The notes under the pieces are model-generated. The model saw only the letters and a list, made by a program, of their open reading frames with translations, was not told the origin of the DNA and made no database searches. Shown here in pieces: positions 12,201-24,700 of a stretch of 64,000 nucleotides of DNA. The position numbers were made by a program, and so were the translations under genes. Positions within the stretch are counted from its first letter, which is position 1. The number at the start of each line of letters is the position of its first letter. Source of the DNA: Fulvia fulva (taxonomy: Eukaryota; Ascomycota; Dothideomycetes; Mycosphaerellales; Mycosphaerellaceae); assembly GCF_020509005.1 (NCBI RefSeq), contig NC_063020.1, positions 2,728,001 to 2,792,000 on the forward strand. Direction: 5' to 3'.

Positions 12201-13680
12201 AGGAGCGTTATATAATCCGAAGGGCACTACTAGGTACTTAAAGGTCCTATACCGTAAGGTGAATATAGTCTTCTATTCGTCGCCTACTCGGATACGTAGT
12301 TTATTAAAGGTAGTAACGACATTGAGTACGGTAAAGTATTAGTACCCGCTTAGTCGCTATAGTGTCTCTCGAACCTACGGGATAGGGTATCGGTTCTTGA
12401 TCGTAATAGCGTTGACTACTCTATAGTCTACGTAGACGCGTAGTCTACTACCTAGCTTTCTAATAATAATGACTAGCGATGTAATACGGGAGGTACTTTC
12501 TCTAATTTTGCCTTTCGTCTTTAAGTCGTTAATATACTTCTTTACGACTTCGAGCTCCTATAGGCTTATTAGATATAGTCGAGCGAAAGGCAGCTTAGTA
12601 CCTAGGTCAAAGTCGATAGCGAGGTCGTCTCCTTTACGGTAAGGAGGTAAGGTATCGTCTCCTATACGTAGAACGAAGGCCTTACGTCGCGACTTGAATT
12701 TACGCGGAAGCGATATATCTGGGTCTACTTCGTCTTTGCCTTTTATATATTGTTAGAAGTCGGACGCTACTATAGCGCTAAGCTATATACTAACTTCTTC
12801 TATAGCCTCCTCCTTAGTTATAGGTAGCGGGTCGTCATTCTACTCCTAAATTAGGTAGCCTTCTTATAGTTATTAGTACTCTTTAAGCCAATCTTCTAGA
12901 CATTCTACGGCCTCCGTAGTACTTATAGACGAGATGTCAATGCCTATAATGACCGCTACGTCTGTCCGATCGGCACGCTATTACTACCGAGCTTGTACTT
13001 GTTTTTCTAGTTAATAGCGTACCGTCGTTAGTATTCTTTCGTAATAGTCTCCGTAGTAAGACGTAAACGTAACGGTGTTCGTCTAGTTCCCGAAGTCTAG
13101 TAGGTGTTTCTATACCTACGGTATACTAAGAATAAAGTTATACTTAATGCCGGTAATAAAGTAGTCTAATTCTTCGACGTAACCGTTTAGGTCTAGAGTC
13201 GCTTTTACGTACTCCGTAGCTTCGTTCTTCTTAGACGGGTCTACTATACCGATTCTAAATAGAGTAGGTAGCTTTGTCCGATTATAATCCTTTATAAACT
13301 TCGTGCTATAAAAGATCGACTATACGCCTAGATCTACTAGGTATCTAGTAGGCTTACCTTTAACGGTACCGTATATAATAAGACGATTACTACGTAGCGG
13401 GATGTCGACTTTAATTACTCCGACCTTTATAGTCTCGATATCTATAACCTTAGGTATATCTACCTCCGAAGTCTACCGCTATAGTAGGTTGACCTTTTTG
13501 TTTCGTTACTAGGGTATTAGCGTAGGTTCTAACATCCTTAGCGGGCCTTTACCTAACGGATATATACTCGATTCTTCTAACGTAAGGTACTCGTAGATAT
13601 TCTTAGGAGGATCCTTACTAGGCGTAATGTTAGCTATAGTAATAATAGCTATACTCTAAACTATACGCCTTAGTCTAGAG
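9300..13680 (-). pseudogene. gypsy C pol: protease-RT-RNase H-integrase-chromodomain-like tail
   Basis: Minus-strand translation gives: RT near 12280-12480 ([30 protein letters not shown]); the RT catalytic box near 12110, reading V-Y-L-N-N where Y-L-D-D is expected (Asp to Asn by RIP); the zinc-binding part of integrase near 10800-10950 (G-Y-P-G-R-E-K, with Cys turned to Tyr); and the integrase core from about 10700. Near 9630-9720 a tail reads Y-H-Y-K-N-P-R-A-P-G-P-L-R, typical of the end of fungal gypsy Pol after the chromodomain. The loss of the Asp pair and many stops make it inactive. Confidence 0.78.
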
Positions 13681-15166
13681 TTGCCCCGTTTCCCTATTAT
13701 TAGGGTTCGAAGTCGATAAGGTTCTAGTCGACCGTAGTAGCTACGTTACCTCTAGTATTACCCTTACGGAACTAGAACTATTCGTAAGATCGGTACTACT
13801 AGTTATAGTCCGGGCTCTTATATACGTAGTAGAACGTCTTGTCCTTCTAGTACGCCGCTTTATCCTTCGTGAGCTTACGATATGTCAAGCTAGTACGCTT
13901 AGCGGCTACTATATCGTACTATTAGTATACCTTCTCGTCTATACGCTCGCTACGCGGCTTACCTATAGGTCCTCGACCGCCGCCGCCGCCTCTAGTACTA
14001 CCGGAGGAACCTAGTCGCGCGTTACCTTAGCTACCGGTCTGGCCTCCTCTACTTAGCTTCTTACCGGGTGGTTGCTACTACTAGCGCGATATATCGTCGA
14101 GGTCGATCTCGATATTACGGAGAGCATCTTCTATCTCGGTTAGGCTCCTAAACTGTATACCCGCGATCTTCGCGCGTAGACGTAGAAGAATCCTCTCCTT
14201 AAGGTTCTCTATTAGTTCTTCGCGCCCGTCCTTAGTAGTATACTTCCTAAGGTAGTACGTATACTCGGAAAACTTCGTATAGAAGAGGTCAAACTTCTTA
14301 CCCTACTTCTATTTAAGTTCGTAAAAGGCCTTACGGCGACGACGCTTCTTAAAGTAGTCGCTATACGATAAGTCGAGGATCTCGAGAGCCTTATTCTAAT
14401 GCTTAATAGTGGGCTTATAAGGTCGAATATAGCCGAGAGCGTTCGTACCTACTAGGCCGTAGAATATAATATATAATTCGGTATACGATCGATTAGGTTA
14501 TATAAGTAGGTACTCGCTAACCTTCTTACGCTACTTAATATAGCTGACCTTGTCTTCCTTTAGGTCGGCGTAGAAGACAGGTAGGACCTTAATAGGGTTC
14601 TTCTAAGATATATTAATAGACTTTATAGACTACGTACCCAGAGTTAGGGTAGGGGTGAAAGGACGCGCGTATAGATTAGGCGTATTATTAGCGTCGCCGA
14701 ACCTACCGAGACCCCCTAATATAAACTAGTATAGAGTCGATGTACGTATATTGCGGATACTATCGTCGTAAGCGGTCTCGAAGTTATTAATACCTATAAA
14801 TTCGACTTCTTACCTACGCCCGCCTAGCGCGCTAGCTATACGTTATAGTAGCGTAGTTCCGAGCCCTCGTAGTAGGACTTTCTCTATATACGTATTGACG
14901 CGAACACCTAGAGTGTTTCCTACGTCCTTCTTTCGTGAATCTAGGAGGGCGCGTAGCTTAGAGGGCTAGCGAGCTAGTGTCGTTAGTCTCTCCGGGTATT
15001 ACTATTACTTCTAAAGTGCTTCGAGCTCCTTGATACGCTAGTTTAGACTCTCGACTAACCTACGCTAAGTGTTATTATCCTCTTATAGGCTCTCGATTTC
15101 TACTATAGCATCTTCCGTATCGCCGTCCTTAGTCTATACCTTAGCTTCTAGTTCTTAAATTCGGCT
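13681..15166 (-). pseudogene. gypsy C gag
   Basis: This Gag pseudogene is unusually readable. Its N-terminal part is a coiled coil (E-I-E-S-L, then I-K-E-L-E-A-L) near 14990-15130. A retrotransposon Gag core follows (F-Y-T-K-F-S-E-Y near 14270). Then comes a Gly/Arg-rich stretch (G-S-T-R-G-G-G-G-G-R-G) near 13990 and a likely degraded zinc knuckle (F-Y-Y-V-Y-K-S, parental Cys changed to Tyr) near 13800. It precedes the protease in the same direction. The N-terminus is cut by the copia junction at 15167, so no start codon can be assigned. Confidence 0.7.
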
Positions 15167-16009
15167 ACCTTATAGGACTTTAGGATTAGCACTTCCTACT
15201 AATAGGCTATAGCCTACCTAATAGTAGTAAGTATATATTTTTCTACGTCATTTAGAATCTCCTCTACCTAGCTTATTATAGGGTCTAGATAGAACATCTA
15301 GGCGATAAGAGCCTTATAGTATTTAGCCTTATACTCTTTAGAGTTATTATCTCCGTCCCCCCTTAACCTCTTACTACCTATAACCTAAGGTAGCGCTAGG
15401 TGTTCAGATAGGTCGAACTGAACGACATCTTCTTTTTCTTTTATTAGAGTACCCTAATCTCTAAACTTCTAGTATTCCCTAATATCCTTTAGGGGAGGGG
15501 AAAGTTATATAAATAGCGGTTACTATAGTATTAATGACTTAGGTAGGTCCTATATAGATCCACCCTTATCGGCCTTCGATAGTATTAAAACCGCCTTAAT
15601 ATTTTCTCCTAGCCTTCGTAACGGTATCTCTAATAATCCCCTATCGGAAAATTTCGCCCTAAAGGGCTTCCTCCTAATAGGATTACGCTATAGCGCTCGA
15701 CTCGGCTAGTTAGTAAAGGTGATACTAAGATCTATATCTCCCTCCTTCTTATTCTTAAACTAGTCGACGTGACTATACGCTTTTATAGCTTTTATGTCGG
15801 GATCCTAGAATAGCTATTGTTTTGTAGTGTTTTCTAAGTAGCCTATAAACACGGCTTCTTTCCCTCGGTTTATTAACTTGTCTCTCCTTAAGCCTTAAGG
15901 TTAGGCTCTTAGGTCTATATAGGCTATAGCTTTATATCTCTAGACGCGGAAATAGTCGACTAACGGTACTTAGCTAGTAAAGGCTTCTTCTAGTAAAAGA
16001 GTAATACTA
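15167..16009 (-). mobile_element. copia internal fragment, 3' piece (linker region)
   Basis: This matches the intact copia at about 35.4-37.3 kb in reverse orientation. For example, 15395-15430 corresponds to 37025-37055, and 15241-15300 to 37140-37210. It covers the part between integrase and RT. The differences are mostly CpA to TpA and TpG to TpA. Its outer end at 15167 falls where the intact element reads K-S-Y-K-A-A, just before the RT core, and joins gypsy C gag with no LTR. The matching part continues beyond the DNA transposon at 17888. Confidence 0.85.
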
Positions 16010-16078
16010 ACGTACTTTACTACCGAGCGGGCTATACTACCGAGCGGGCCACTTTTACTAAGAACTATACTACTTCTA
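16010..16078 (+). repeat. left terminal inverted repeat of the Fot1/pogo-like element
   Basis: This pairs with 17817-17885 in inverted orientation with only a few mismatches. The 15-mer TACTACCGAGCGGGC occurs twice within it, at 16018-16032 and 16035-16049, an internal direct repeat that could be a transposase binding site. Confidence 0.9.
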
Positions 16079-16089
16079 CTTTAATTACG

Positions 16090-17830
16090 ACGGTATCTTA
16101 ATACGACGACATCCTATAGAATCGTTACTAGGAGGACAATTCCTCTTTAGATTCTTCGCTATCTAGTAAGTCTACTTAATAGGTACGTACGTTATACCCC
16201 GACTCGCTATATCGCTTATAGCGTTATAGCCTTAGTACTAGCCGAACACTATCTAGCGACTCTCTACTCACTTTCTACCTCCTAGTATCCTTACGGTCAC
16301 TCTAGAGGTATTAATTACGACGCCTTATCGAATGTTAGAGACCCTCTAGACTGAATATACTTGCGCTTTCGTGCTTTTTGCTATATAAGGGCCTCGTTAG
16401 ACTTACGTAGCTTACTAATCTCGCTTCGTATAAGAGCTATCTAATACGCTATCTCTCTACTCCCTTTTATAAGCTGATATACCCCTTCCTATAACGAGTT
16501 TAGCGATAAACCTGCCCGGGCACGCATTTTGTTCGTTACTAGTGTCGATTAAGAGTCGAATTCTTTTGTAGTTCGTAGTATCTTCGACTCCTAAGGGGTA
16601 GAGTCCGGAGCTAAAGGGGTTAGCGTACGTAGCTTAACATTAAGCTTGTCTATTACTACCTATAGATTGAATAGAACTAAACCAGCGCCTCTAAAGCTCG
16701 ATAGGATGTTCTCCTGTCTAAATATAGCGTTATAGGCTACCGGGAAGGCGCGTAGAAACTCTACTTTATCGATAGAAGTGAAACGCTAGCGTACTAAGCC
16801 CGAGAGCTAAGTACCGTATACCTTCTTTAAAGGCGAATAGCAACCTATATCTAATAGCTAGAGTAAGTACGAGGCGTGCGATAGTATATATAGGGCCAAG
16901 ATCTTATATTCCTTATATAGATTCTAGAATACCTTCGAGTTATAGCTCTCGTAGCTGTCGATAATAAGTAGTCTCTATACCCTAGTCGTACGAGCTATAG
17001 TATACTTCTAGAAATGCTCTAGCTACCGTATACCGAACTCATTATTAGTCTAGCCGTTCTCTATTAGCCCGATTGTTTAGTCTAGACCCAAGTTGCCGTC
17101 TTAGTACTAGGTACTAATATACTATTTGCCTATAAGGATAACGTAGGTTAGGAGCGCTATTCCGTCTATATAGATAGTCTTAATCACTATTACCTATTCT
17201 CTATTACTCTATTAAACGACCTTCCTCTTTCTACTACGGCTTTCTAAACCCGTAACGACGCTCTAAGACGTAATGATACCTATTATAAACCCTATCTCGT
17301 CGAAGTTGTAGGTGTCCTAGTTTAGGATGCTATACTTCTCCTTTATATTACGTATAAGCAAGAACTACCTCTCGATAACGTCTAGATCTTCTATTAGGGC
17401 TCGCTAACGATCGTATCTACGTGTTATATAAACCTTTAGCTCACGATACCGCCTAATGAACCTGTCTGTCTAATTGAGACTAGCGGGCTTAAGACCCTTC
17501 TCTTATAGTAATGAATCGGCTATTACTCGTATACTAGCCTTTAATAGCGGGAAACCTCTAAGATCTAGCTCGAGTATATACGTAAGTATCACCCTCTCTT
17601 CTAGCTCTATAAGCTTCTTCGAATTAGGCTCGTAGTCACCCCGAGGAGGTCGTCTATTCAATCGATACCCTAGTATAGTTCGAGACGCGTCGTATACCTT
17701 TATAGCAAGTCAATTCGTGATTGTCGCGTCGCGTTTCGTGGCCTAGACAGCTAAGGTCAGTTTGGCCTCGTTTGAAGATAATATACGCTATAATAGTAGT
17801 TATATAGCTATATCTATAGAAGTGATACAG
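16090..17830 (-). pseudogene. Fot1/pogo-type transposase (CENP-B HTH plus DDE)
   Basis: This transposase would cut and paste the element at TA sites. Read on the minus strand, the N-terminal part has the CENP-B/HTH character (L-E-E-R-V-I, R-G-F-P-L, then F-I-R-R-Y near 17440). The first catalytic Asp is in Y-N-F-D-E-I-G-F near 17300. The second is in I-D-S-Y-E-S-Y near 16960; family members have D-G-H-E-S-H, so His became Tyr. The block H-A-S-Y-L-L-Q-L-L-D near 16880 matches the conserved H-S-S-H-L-L-Q-P-L-D. A basic coiled C-terminal part follows (R-S-E-I-S-K-L-R near 16420). A stop lies at T-S-*-S-V-V near 17260. The frame is otherwise long, about 560 residues, so inactivation is by point mutation. 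Confidence 0.85.
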
Positions 17831-17885
17831 TTCTTAGTAAAAGTAGCCCTCTCGGTAGTATAGCCCGCTCGGTAGTAAAGCACGT
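17817..17885 (-). repeat. right terminal inverted repeat of the Fot1/pogo-like element
   Basis: This is the inverted partner of 16010-16078. The outer copy of the internal 15-mer is intact; the inner copy has one base changed (GAGAGGGC instead of GAGCGGGC). Confidence 0.9.
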
Positions 17886-17887
17886 TA

Positions 17888-18994
17888 TTAATAATCGGAC
17901 TATTAGGTAGTCTATTTCTAATTATAGTCTATACTTATAAAGCTTCTAGCTAGAACTTAACTAGTATACTAGAGTCTTCAAGTATAGCCCGGACTATATT
18001 CTTAGAGGCTTGAATTGACCTTTCTATAGGTCTATTTTAAAGGGAGTTATAGGTATTAGTTATGTCTATCTAAGTACTAAACTCCTTCTCCTACTCTTTT
18101 AGTAAGGCGAAAATTTCCTTTATACTATTACTACGGATCGTAGATAGAAAGTACCTTGACTACCGTTCTACCTAGACCTTCTAATCCCGTAGGGCTATAG
18201 GAGCGTCGCTCCTAGCCTTTAAAGGGATTACCCACTTCTTCCTAGAGAAGTTGTCTATAATCCTAAGCTAGTATTTATATCCTAGCCTAGAGACTACGCC
18301 CTAAAAAGGCCTATAGATGTTAATAGAGACAAGGGCTAGCCTTTCTCCTTTTCTCTCTATAGTAGGTCCCTTAAACTTCCTTATATTAGTAAGGGAGCAT
18401 ACCTTATAACTTAGGTGTTTAGAAGGAATAGGGATGGGAGCTTTCTTATTAGTAACTCTATAAAGGTTTCTTAGTAGTCCCTTACTAAGGTGTACATATC
18501 TTCTATACTATAGCTCCTACTAATCTTCGGACTTAGTATTAGCTATAGCGGTACCGTCACGTTCTTAAGAGAGTATACTAGTATACTATAGCTTAAGAGC
18601 TTCCGAGATCGAGTAGATAAACGGTACTCCTCCTCGAAGTTTAGTCTAGACAACGGGTTTACTAGACAAGGATTTTAGGGTAAAACTAGGTAGTTAGATA
18701 GCAAACTATTAGCAAAACTAATTCTATAAAACAAGACTAACTCTAAGGCTAGGAGCAAACAGGACATTTTCTAAGACAATTTACTTTCTAGAAGGACTAC
18801 CTATTACTATACTTCCTATATATATAGCTTATAGATAGCCACCCCTAACCTTGATCTACTTCCTCTTTTAAAGAGGCTTTAGTGTCCTAAATAGTAAATC
18901 TTAGTCAGTTATATATAATGAAGTATAAGAGTTAAGTAACTACTCGGACGAGGAATACTTACCTTTAGCTTCTATAGTAGAATAGGCAACCTTA
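17888..18994 (-). mobile_element. copia internal fragment, 5' piece (protease to integrase)
   Basis: This continues the copia of 15167-16009 upstream. Reverse-strand homology to the intact copia runs from the integrase catalytic Glu block (N-G-P-V-E-R-S, near 18020-18050 here) back to the protease region (18900-18980 here, 35360-35460 in the intact copy). The intact protease motif region is present but mutated. Gag and LTR are missing: at 18995 the sequence switches to a gypsy LTR. The coding capacity is destroyed by stops. Confidence 0.87.
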
Positions 18995-21659
18995 TATCAC
19001 GGGTAGCCCGCGACCCCTTACTATAGCTACGTTAGCCCGGGTAAACCGCGGACCTTCCGTATCGGGTTAGCGCGGCTTAGCTTTACTTTATAACTTCGCC
19101 GCGCCTTGCGCTCCTCTTTCGTAGCTTCGTAGAATAATAACTCTCTTATTCGGACCCTATAGTACGCGCGCCCTTATAGTTTGTTCTACTACCCTATCTA
19201 GATCGCGGATCGAGGTAAGGGATGCGTAATAATAGGAATAGACAGAACTATAGAACTCGAAGAACGCGTAGAGTCGTATTAGAATATAGAACACGGTAAG
19301 GCGTATAGCGCGTAAATGCCTAGAGAACGTAACGCGGCGACATTATTAGTAGGTAGTCGCGCGCTCGTAGACAGTTAGGAAATAGGCCTCGCTACGCCTC
19401 CTCCGAACCTAGATAACATAACTTTATAGACAAACGGCGGTATACTACCGCTACTAAAGCCTAAGAGTAAAGGTAAGTAGCGTACGTCTCTTTTCCCTGA
19501 CCTCTCCTCTTTTCCTTAGAGTTAGACATAGGATAATAACCGGCGGGTTATAGTAGACACCGGTATCGCGCTATAATAGGAAATTAATAAAGCTTACTAG
19601 AAAGCCTTCGAGCGAGAAGAAGGTAGTAAGATTGACTTTATAGAACTATTCGAATTTAAGCTCGAAGAGGACCTAGACGAGGTGTACCTATTACTCGACG
19701 AGGTAGAGCACATTCTCGTATCCGAATACTAGAATGTTATACTAGACAAACTTACGACCCTCGTATCCTAGTACCCGAAGACTACCTACGACTTCGTACT
19801 ATAGGTAGTAAATATAGCGATTACTAAAGGTAGACAACTCGATATAATAGAGCGAGCTAATAACCTCTAGAACACCTAGTATACTACGCTATATACCGAG
19901 TATAACCGTATCTATAAGATACTACGAAGCGAGGAGGCTATAATATAGAAGATGGCCGTAGACCTAAAAAGTAAGAAGGATTAAAACCTAGTAAAGTTGT
20001 AAGAGGTGGAGAAGAAGTATAGAGAGGCTAATAACCTATATAAGCAATTTAGCAAGATTGACGAAAAGGAGAAGAAGAAGATATAGGATACCGAAGCTAA
20101 GAACTAGGCTCTATAGAAGGAGGTTAACAATCTAAAGACTCGACTCTAAGCTACTAAAGACACTATATAGAATAGAGGTAGGGGTCGCTCTAGTCGCCGA
20201 CCCTCCTACTCACCTCCGCGCGAGACTTTACTCGAGTAGCTAATACGTAAGTATCGTAAAGCTACTAGTAGAGGCGGCGGCGGCGGAGGTAGTAGTAACG
20301 ATAATAATAACGGTAATAGTAATAACGACCGAGGACGTAATAGAAACCGTCTACGACCTAATAATAATAACGGTCGCGACTCTCGAGCGCGTAATACCTA
20401 TATATAGACTCCCCTAACCGAACTTTTAGAACGCCTATTTACTATTAACCGTACTCTAATACGCGGTATCGAGGTTAGTAAGGGCGTGCCTAACCCGAAG
20501 CACTTTAAGAACAATAACGACCCTAACTTCGATAGTTAGTATAGTAGCGTGCTTCTTAAGCTAACTATAACTACTTTCCGATCCGAGGTAGACGGCCTAC
20601 GTTTTGTATATAGATAGACATAGGGTAACCCTTAGAGAAGTATTAAGCCGAGGATTCCCGTACCTAGACAACAATTATTTAACGAGTTTAAGACTAGTAA
20701 AGAACTACTAGATTAGATAACGCGCTAGTACGGTACCCGTAACGAAGGAACTAAGGCTATAGTTAACATCGCTACCTATAAGTAGGAGTAGAACGAGACC
20801 TTTATTACCTTCTACGCTCGCTACTCGAAGCTACGTACTTAGATAGAGTAGACCGACGAGACTGAGCTAATACTATTCCGTAACCGCCTAAACCGTAAGT
20901 ACTTTATTAAGACTTTCGGCGATAGGGAAGTAGATAGACGCTTATACGATATATAGGATGTTATTAAGGAATATACGGTATTAGATAAGAGCTTCTACGA
21001 GACCGAGCGACTATATCTATAGAAGGAGCGCCTACGTAGCAACCCTAATTCGAACAATAACGGCGTATAGGGCGGTAGTAATACCGTAGGCGCCGTAGCT
21101 ACTAGTACGACCGCTATAATCGTTTAGCGACTACTATAATACGTAGGTACGAAGAAGAAGGAGGACCTACCGGTTTACTTATAGAACCTGCCTTTATTAA
21201 ACCGTAAGTAGCGTAAGGACCTTAAGAAGTAGGGTAAGTACTACCGCTACCGTATAGGGTCGTACGTATTAACGAACCCTAAATACCCGATATATAGTTA
21301 CGACGGCGACTACCGCCCTCTACGTCTACGAAATAACGCGAACGCTAACCCGAACCTTAGCTCCCTTACTACCGACCTTTAGCAATAGCGAAATAGTACG
21401 ACCGCTACCTAAGCGTAGTAGATAGCGGTTAGTAACCGAACTTTCTAAGACAGAAAGAGTATAAGATTAAGAGATATAGAATATAAGAGACGGACTATAG
21501 TAAGGAGCTTAAGATATCGGTATATATACTAGATGTATAATAACTAGCTATACACCCTTATATAGTATTACCCGTAACGATACAATATAAAAAGGCTCGC
21601 GGCCTTATAGATTCTGCCTCTACCTCTCTCTTTCTTAATTAGAAATTCATACGTAAATA
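18995..21659 (+). mobile_element. Ty3/gypsy family A element (plus copy): LTR, gag, start of protease
   Basis: This is the second copy of the family at 3611-9252, here on the plus strand. It starts with an LTR-like TATCACGGGTAGCCC at about 18995, replacing the copia sequence. The gag and early protease DNA align with the minus copy: 21450-21655 matches 6570-6780 nearly base by base apart from RIP sites. The element stops at 21660 where LINE A copy 2 begins. What follows the LINE (26603 onward) does not continue this family, so RT, RNase H and integrase are lost. Confidence 0.8.
19200..21450 (+). pseudogene. gypsy A gag, plus copy
   Basis: This degraded Gag starts perhaps at the ATG near 19218 (M-R-N-N-R-N) and contains a Lys/Glu-rich coiled coil near 19990-20160 (E-K-E-K-K-K, N-L-K-T-R-L). 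An Asn-rich low-complexity stretch with repeated AATAATAA codons follows near 20270-20370. The C-terminal region near 21240-21300 reads Y-Y-R-Y-R then L-T-N-P-K-Y, where a CCHC zinc knuckle is expected (Cys to Tyr by RIP). The start is not certain because the upstream frame is also mutated. Confidence 0.65.
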
Positions 21660-21739
21660 GATAGATAGATTTGTCATTCCCCTATTCTAGGACCCTATCC
21701 GGCCTATATAGGTATATATCTATTGTTATATATAAAGGG

Positions 21740-24700
21740 AAACCCGAATAGGTAAGAACCCTTCCCGCCCCCGACTACTCCTTATCTAGTTTAGCTTTCC
21801 CTCTGAACGTACGTAGTCTATGTCACTACCCCGTTAGCCCCCGCTCCTAGCCGGTCTCGTCGCGCTACGTCGTGTCCTCTCTTCCTATACTGCTCCTACT
21901 AGGCGGTACTATTCTAGCTAGCCCTTCTCTAGTATCTAGTTTATAATGCGCCGTAGGTCCTTAGCGTTGTTAAGAAGTGCCCTAATCGTCCGGTTCCTCG
22001 CCTTTACTATCTACTCCCCCCTTCCTAGCGACTACCTCGGATAGATAAGGAGTACGTGCCGTACGTTCTAGGAGCGATAGCCGTAGGGGTAGCTAGTATT
22101 CGTGTATCCTAGAACCTTCCTCTATAATAGGTACCCCTAGAGGCCGATATATTCGCTTCGTAGTTAGGTTACTATACTACTCTATACCCTCGTAAGGCGG
22201 TAGTAGATAAGCTTCGGGGGGTACTTGACCGCGGATTTTGTAGCTAACTATTCCTTAGGTTGTCCCGCTAGCTAAGGGCGTCTACTATACCCTACAACCT
22301 AGTTGTTCTACCTCTCTTTCTATAGTTGCTCTATAAACGATTTCTTACCTTCCTATTATATTACTAGCTATTCGTCCCTTACCCGGTAGTTCGGCTCGTT
22401 TCCGGGTCGAATGCCCCTATACGCTAGTACTGATTCGCGGGCCCTTACGACTATACTAGCGATAACCTTCTATACTAGGTACTATGCCGACTTGCCTAAG
22501 TAGGAGGTCCGTAGTCCCTAGATATATAGGTCGATCGGCGGTATAGCGATCTCGTACTTAAGCATCCTCGTTAGTATCGACTTATATACCCCGGTGACCT
22601 TCCTTAGGCATTAGTTTTAGATCTTTGCTAGCGGCGCGACGAGTCCCTTCGATAGGTAGGCCCTCTTACCTAAGGACTACACTTGGCTACTATAGGTAAG
22701 GACTGGCCGTATAATAGCCGTATATAGAAGTCGTGACTCCCGGAAGTCCGCCCCCTATATAGACGTAGTGAGCCTCTAGCATAATGCTATATTCTGTTTA
22801 GCTTTCCGTAATATTGCCTATACGTACTTCCTCTACCGTAGCGCCGGGTCTACCTATAGTCCGAGGATCCTAAGCTGATTTACCGGGTTAGTCGTATGCC
22901 CCTATATCTAGATAGAAGCTTATATATTATAGAACCGTGGCCGGCGCGTAAAGTGTATTAGATTGTACTTTTCTAGGGCAAACCGAGCCCCGTGCCTCCT
23001 AGCCTAGTCCTCGTAGATCTTGTGCTTCTCTTCTAGTAGCCTATAGTTCTCCTTAGTCGAGGAAGACTACGCTAGGATGTTTATGTCGTCTACGAAGCCG
23101 CTCGTAGCGGTGTTCTAGGATTCTAGGGCTAGGAGTAGCGTCGCTATAAAGAAGAGGAATAGAATAGGTACTAGCGTTAAGCCTTACGGGATTCTAGTAT
23201 AGACTACTTAAACTAGGCTTCTATACTAGCCGACTAGGATCGACGTGCTACGGTTTTAGAGGTAGGACCGTACGAAGTTAATAAGCTACTTAGGGAGTCC
23301 TTTCGACCTTAGGATATAGAGTAGCCGCGGGTATAATACGTAGTCGAAGACTCCCGATATGTCTAGGCTAAGTAAGGATACTACCTTGTCCCTATTCTTA
23401 TACTAGATAGCCTTTACCTAAGAGGTGATAAGTTCTATCGCGGATAGCGTCGATCGCTATAGGCGCGTACCTATCTAAGTGTCCGGGAGTAGGGAGTGTT
23501 CCTCTACCGCCTCGGAGAGTCTCGTTATAACTAGCTTCTTAAGCGCCTTCCTAAGAGTGTTAAGGAGCGCAATTAGGCGGTACGACTTCACCTACGTATA
23601 GTCTTCCTTCTACGGCTTACGTAGGACTACTGTCGTCGATTGTTTAAAAGCTATCGGGTAGTATCCGGTCTATAGGTAGGCGTTAAAGATCGCTATAACT
23701 ACTAGGGCTAGTTGATCTCTACACTTCTTTAGTAGCTCGTTTAGGATCCTATCCGGCTTAGGGGCTTTCTTCGCCGGCAACTTCCTTAGTATAGCGGCAA
23801 CTTCTCCCTCGGACACCTCCTATTAGACCGCGATACTAGGGGCTAGGGGAGTAGAGCTATTTATGTCGCTTAGATTAGCCTCGACTAGGGGCGGGAAGAA
23901 CTTGCTAGCTAGTAGACGCGCCTTAGCCTCGGGGTCGCTAACCGGGCTACTAGGCGATTATAGCGCTAGGATAGAGAAGGAGGGGCCCTATATAGGGTCC
24001 TATCGGGCCTATTTCGCTAGCTTCTACATCCTCTCTAGCTTACCGGCGATTTCTTCTACTATAGCCCTCTAGCCGACTGCTTTCTCCCTTCGTATTATAG
24101 CTTTCTTCTATTAGTATACCTCTCTATATACATTCTAGGCCTCCTCGCTATAGCTGCTCGTCTATACCCGGCGGGCTCTCCTTGCTTCTCTTACTACCGT
24201 AGTGTACTCTAGCGTCTAGTATAGTTTAGACTATATCGTTAGTTAGGTAAGCGGAACGTAAAGTAAGGTCGCTTTTCTTATTTCGTCTATTAACCCCTAG
24301 ACTACTTCGTCTATCTCGTCTTTACTATTGTATTACTACTACGTAATCTAGACTAGCCTCTTAGAGTTATCGAGGTACGCCTAGATATTAGCCTAGTAGG
24401 CCTTTCCCTAGTTTAGCTTAGGGGTTCTCGCTAGTATACGTTATATCTATATCGTAATAGAGGTCCTAACTAGTATATAGTCTAACGACGCCTCGAGTTT
24501 ATGTTCGATCCTATAGTAGGTGACCGTATAGTAGTAGCTATCTAAGATCTAGGAGAGGTCGATCGTGCCTTAGAGTCCCCCTCTCTTCTAGGTGCCTAGG
24601 TCCTTCGGGGTATTAAGGGCAATTACGTTGCTCGCTATTAAGTCGAGTACTTCGTCGGCTATAGGGTACGGCTATATAAGGCTTTCCTAGGAAGGGTAGT

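Larger units (their letters stand above)
9253..15166 (-). mobile_element. Ty3/gypsy family C element, RIP-degraded, 5' end lost
   Basis: The minus strand carries gag, protease, RT, RNase H, integrase and a C-terminal chromodomain-like tail, ending in a polypurine tract (G6 plus TAG) against the LTR at 9252. Its RT and integrase differ clearly from those of families A, D, E and F. The 5' LTR is missing: gag runs directly into copia sequence at 15166/15167, so the element was truncated or rearranged. Stops are sparse in gag but frequent in pol. Confidence 0.83.
16010..17885 (-). mobile_element. Fot1/pogo-like DNA transposon (Tc1/mariner superfamily), RIP-degraded
   Basis: This is a 1876-bp element with terminal inverted repeats of about 69 bp, flanked by TA on both sides (16008-16009 and 17886-17887), the target duplication of Tc1/mariner elements. 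The ends read ACGTACTTTACTACCGAG and, on the other strand, ACGTGCTTTACTACCGAG. Inside lies a degraded transposase on the minus strand. It sits in the integrase-to-RT part of a copia fragment, which continues in register on either side. Confidence 0.92.

Noticed and set aside
20270..20370. AATAATAA repeats as a microsatellite or regulatory array
   Set aside because: They encode an Asn-rich stretch of gypsy A gag on the plus strand.
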